The notes under the pieces were generated by a model. The model was given only the letters and a program-made list of their open reading frames with translations. It ran no database searches and was not told where the DNA came from. From positions 31,250,001-31,314,000 of the forward strand of contig NC_087245.1 of assembly GCF_037042905.1 (NCBI RefSeq): 64,000 nt of DNA, given 5' to 3'. Of the stretch, positions 63,470-64,000 are shown piece after piece. This stretch comes from Lytechinus pictus. Its lineage: Eukaryota; Echinodermata; Echinoidea; Temnopleuroida; Toxopneustidae. Made by a program: the position numbers and the translations under genes. Within the stretch, counting starts at the first letter, position 1; every line of letters begins with the position of its first letter.

Positions 63470-64000
63470 TAATGTTAGACTTGTAAAAAATATATATATA
63501 AAGGAAGGGAAGGTGAACGAAAGAATGAAGGAGAGGAAGAAGAGATGAGAGAAAAAGAGACAAATTGAGACTTTAATAAGAGGAAAGAAAAAAAATGAAG
63601 GGCAAAATGAAGGAAAAAATAAAACAAGTTAGAATAAAAGCAGGATAAATGAAAGATTGGGAAAAGGTGTCCATCATTCTTTGAAATGAATAAAGAAAGG
63701 AAGGAAGGGAAGATGAAGAAATGTGTGAAAGAAAAAAATAAAGGAGAGAAAGGAGGAAGAAAGAAAGAAGGAAGGAAGGAAAGAAAAATGTTTCATTCAT
63801 TCTTTCAAAGAAAGAAAGAAGAAAACAGGAAGGAAGGAAAAGAATATAAGGGAAAAAATAAGATTAAGAAGGAAAAAAGAAAATGAAGAATGAAAGAAAA
63901 GATGAAAGAGAGGGAGGAAAGAATGAAAAAAAGAACGAAAATAATGGAAGGAGAGAAAGAACGAAAAGAAAAAGGAGAGGAAGGGAGAAGGAAGGAAAAG
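63470..64000. repeat. Purine-rich (GA) tract reaching the right edge
   Basis: The plus strand is almost entirely A and G, with GGAAGGAA, GAAAGAAA and AAAGGAG motifs. Lys/Glu/Arg-only frames here have no coding meaning. Confidence 0.92.

Overview
This is invertebrate deuterostome genomic DNA, most likely from an echinoderm and probably a sea urchin. The grounds are short exons in long AT-rich introns, a metazoan VPS11 gene, a CYP2-type cytochrome P450, and many short inverted-repeat transposons of the kind common in echinoderm genomes. The species cannot be named from the sequence alone.

Three multi-exon genes can be assembled with matching splice sites and reading phase. (1) On the minus strand, 14356 down to 726, lie the first eleven coding exons (437 residues) of a coiled-coil protein whose 3' part is beyond the left edge. 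One of its introns is a U12-type AT-AC intron. (2) On the plus strand, 14534 to 43621, lies a complete 26-exon VPS11 gene (1159 residues), the beta-propeller/RING subunit of the HOPS and CORVET tethering complexes. The two start codons are only 177 bp apart, head to head, so the two genes probably share a promoter. (3) On the plus strand, 48107 to 58351, lies a complete 8-exon CYP2-like P450 (521 residues). A possible first exon of another gene is at 63092-63239.

VPS11 has several unusual features. It has a proline-rich C-terminal tail of about 250 residues with five NPF motifs, which vertebrate VPS11 lacks. One exon is present in four tandem copies, of which only the first keeps a canonical acceptor. 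One acceptor is itself repeated six times in tandem. A relic of another duplicated exon is present, and a histone H4 fragment lies in an intron.

The introns and intergenic DNA are full of mobile DNA. hAT-type elements with intact or near-intact 8-bp target duplications lie at 7320-9008, 53125-55473, 53267-54341 and 61258-61922, several of them nested. They share an internal hairpin motif, GCGAGCGCGAAGCGCGAGC. Tc1/mariner-like elements with TA duplications (10169-10985, 60519-62178), TTAA-type and Harbinger-like MITEs, tRNA-like sequences, micro- and minisatellites, and a near-perfect 1.27-kb palindrome (23205-24476) make up much of the rest. No transposase gene was recognised, so all of these look non-autonomous.
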